Source of the DNA: Oreocharis arfaki
Lineage: Eukaryota; Chordata; Aves; Passeriformes; Paramythiidae
Length of the DNA: 64,000 bases
Reading direction: 5' to 3'
Assembly: GCA_013398015.1 (NCBI GenBank)
Contig: VZRR01013895.1
Span: forward strand, 558,001 to 622,000
Positions 62,218 through 64,000 of the stretch are shown piece after piece. Position 1 is the stretch's first letter. Each line of letters starts with the position of its first letter. The position numbers and the translations under genes are program-made. Under the pieces are notes generated by a model that searched no databases, was not told the DNA's origin, and saw nothing but the letters and a program-made list of their open reading frames with translations.

Positions 62218-64000
62218 ATTCTAAAAGCCACTCTTGTTTTCTTTAGAGGATGAAGCCCACTGCCTCTTATAAGCCAGTTCAAATTTCTCCTCCTTATTTG
62301 CAAATTTCTTTTGTTTTGCCTATCATCCATGTGTTTCTGTTCTCTATTGTTACTTAGTTACTCAGGAGAAAAAAAAGATGCTACTACTAATTTACTCTGA
62401 TTAAGTAATCCATGTATCTCTAAAATGAGCAAACTGCCATTTCAGCCCCTGTTCCTGATCATTGGAGTAGTTCATCAGAGCAAATTATCTGCTTTGCCCT
62501 ATCTGCCTTCTCTGGTCACTGGTGAAGTGAGTGTCACCCTCAGTGGAGGTGGCTCTTGGTCAAAGCCCAAATCATTGAATTGGTCACTTCCTGTTTCTAA
62601 TTTTACTCTGCAGGCACTTTCTCCTTGGGATTTTATAAAGCTCTTGAAGAAGCTCTTGGACCAAGTCAAACATGGAAACCTAATGTTAAGCTTGGAGGAC
62701 AGCAGAGTAACTGCAAGGAAGGGATGGTTTAGTAGCCTCTCGTGAGCCTTGGTGGCACATTCTCTGTGCACTGGAAATCTGTGGGGCAGTATACAGATAT
62801 CTCCTGTTTTCCGAAGAACAAAGTGATGCTCCCTGTCAAGTGGTGTCCTGCTCTTCAGTGCCGATTATAATTAAAACGCTGTTGCCCAGATGCGGTGTAA
62901 CACCCATACAATAAATTTCACAAGGCCAGCATGATGGCAGACAAGTTACTTCCTCCGTGGTGTTAGCAAAGGCAGAATCATGCATTGCTTTCTGAGGCTA
63001 AGCAGAGTGCCTAAGAGTACTCTTAAGAGCACTTAACAACACTTGGCCCTCTAGCAGAACTCCATTTCCCATAGCACACCATTCTCCTATCTGACTAAAC
63101 TGGTGCCATACAAGGCAGAAGAAGCCATTTAGGAGTGTCACTTACAAAGAGGAAAGGGCACAGGATGCTGAAGTCAGGGGACTTTGTACCACCTCACCCT
63201 CTCCGCTACTGCCCATATGGAAGAGGCAGGAAGATGCTTCAAACACTCTGAATCTTCAAGTTCAACTGAGTCATCTTCAAGAACAACTCTGTAGGGGTCA
63301 GGTGTGGTTTTTTCCCCGCAAAATGGCATTAGAGACTCACACAAAGCTTGTGATCCGGGGTTTATGGAAAATTCCTTAATCCCACCCAGCGTGACAAAAA
63401 TGAAAGCACTGGCATGTCTCACAGAGGTATGGCATGGTGGACACCCTGTTAATTATTTTCACAAGTCCACTAGACCAGGAACTCATAAAGGGACCCATTT
63501 TTACAGACTGTGCTTATGTTTCACTCTAGAAGCTATGCAACTCCAGAAAAAGCTTTGTTGTGACTACTGAACATGCAAGTTACATATTTCTGCATGGAAG
63601 CTTACACAAAAAAGCCTGAAATTCTAGTAAATATGTTCTACTAGACTTCTTCTGGTTTGCTGCATCACTCTGCCAAGTACATGGACTCAGAACTTCAGCT
63701 AGAGGGAAGAGAAGAGACACCACGTGTCATCACTTGTAATATCATGCTATTCTTACTGTTCAGCCTCTGGGGAGCCAGTACTTTTAAAGCAGCGTTTTCG
63801 AAAAAGAATTGCAGGCACATTTGCAGAGAGAAGCCCAGTGACAGCTGATCAAACTGGTTAATTAGGCATCTGCATAAGTGTAGCTGTGGAGGCAGTAACT
63901 ACACCCCATGCTCAGTCCCACTTGAAACAGGACTAAATATGGGAAGCAGAATGGATCAGAAAACTCATTGAAGCGTTACCGCTTTTGCTAAAGGAAAATA

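Larger units (their letters stand above)
58065..64000. other. Noncoding sequence, nothing recognised apart from small repeats
   Basis: Short open frames only (the longest is 120 codons, 59922-60284 minus). Contains poly(A) and purine tracts (59331-59387, 59710-59725) and a 17-bp tandem duplication at 62184-62217. A minus-strand segment at about 63198-63288 has a weak domain-like translation, described under findings. Confidence 0.5.

Overview
This window looks like noncoding DNA from a bird nuclear genome: a gene desert, or the inside of one or more very long introns. The avian call rests on its repeats. There are several CR1 LINE fragments with the typical 3' end (an ATTCTGTG-like terminal repeat preceded by the 'ttggaagggacc' / 'ggtcctttccaacc' block), and two solo LTRs of endogenous retroviruses with 6-bp target-site duplications. 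Base composition is A+T-leaning and CpG-poor. Codon-scale open frames are short and scattered on both strands. Apart from CR1 reverse transcriptase remnants I recognise no protein-coding gene, no tRNA or rRNA, and no CRISPR or other prokaryotic feature.

Layout. Positions 1-18645 are unique-looking noncoding sequence with two small hairpins near 4.6-4.85 kb. Positions 18646-19665 hold a long, decayed minus-strand CR1. Positions 19666-28234 are mostly unique, with a (TA)n tract at 19.87 kb and a notable imperfect inverted repeat at 24808-24955. Next come an old minus-strand CR1 piece (about 28235-28440) and a well-preserved 629-bp solo LTR (28557-29185, flanked by GCTTGG). A short plus-strand CR1 3' end lies at about 31880-32051. 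A second, 377-bp solo LTR lies at 39503-39879, flanked by CCTTCT.

Positions 40391-44231 hold two near-identical copies of a ~1.9-kb block joined by a single N at 42275. The first copy contains a 748-bp run of N that the second copy spans with real sequence. This has the signature of an assembly (haplotype) duplication rather than a biological one. The first copy begins immediately after a G-rich tract. Positions ~46335-47605 hold a plus-strand CR1 interrupted by a second, younger CR1 fragment, a clear nested insertion. From 47606 to the end I see only unique-looking sequence, simple repeats and unassigned open frames, including the longest uninterrupted one, 236 codons at 57354-58064 on the minus strand.

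No genes can be seen working together. The history visible here is successive retrotransposon insertion and decay, ERV insertion followed by LTR-LTR recombination to solo LTRs, and an assembly error. The most informative items to re-check are the 40.4-44.2 kb duplication, the 24.8-kb hairpin, the two solo LTRs and the nested CR1.
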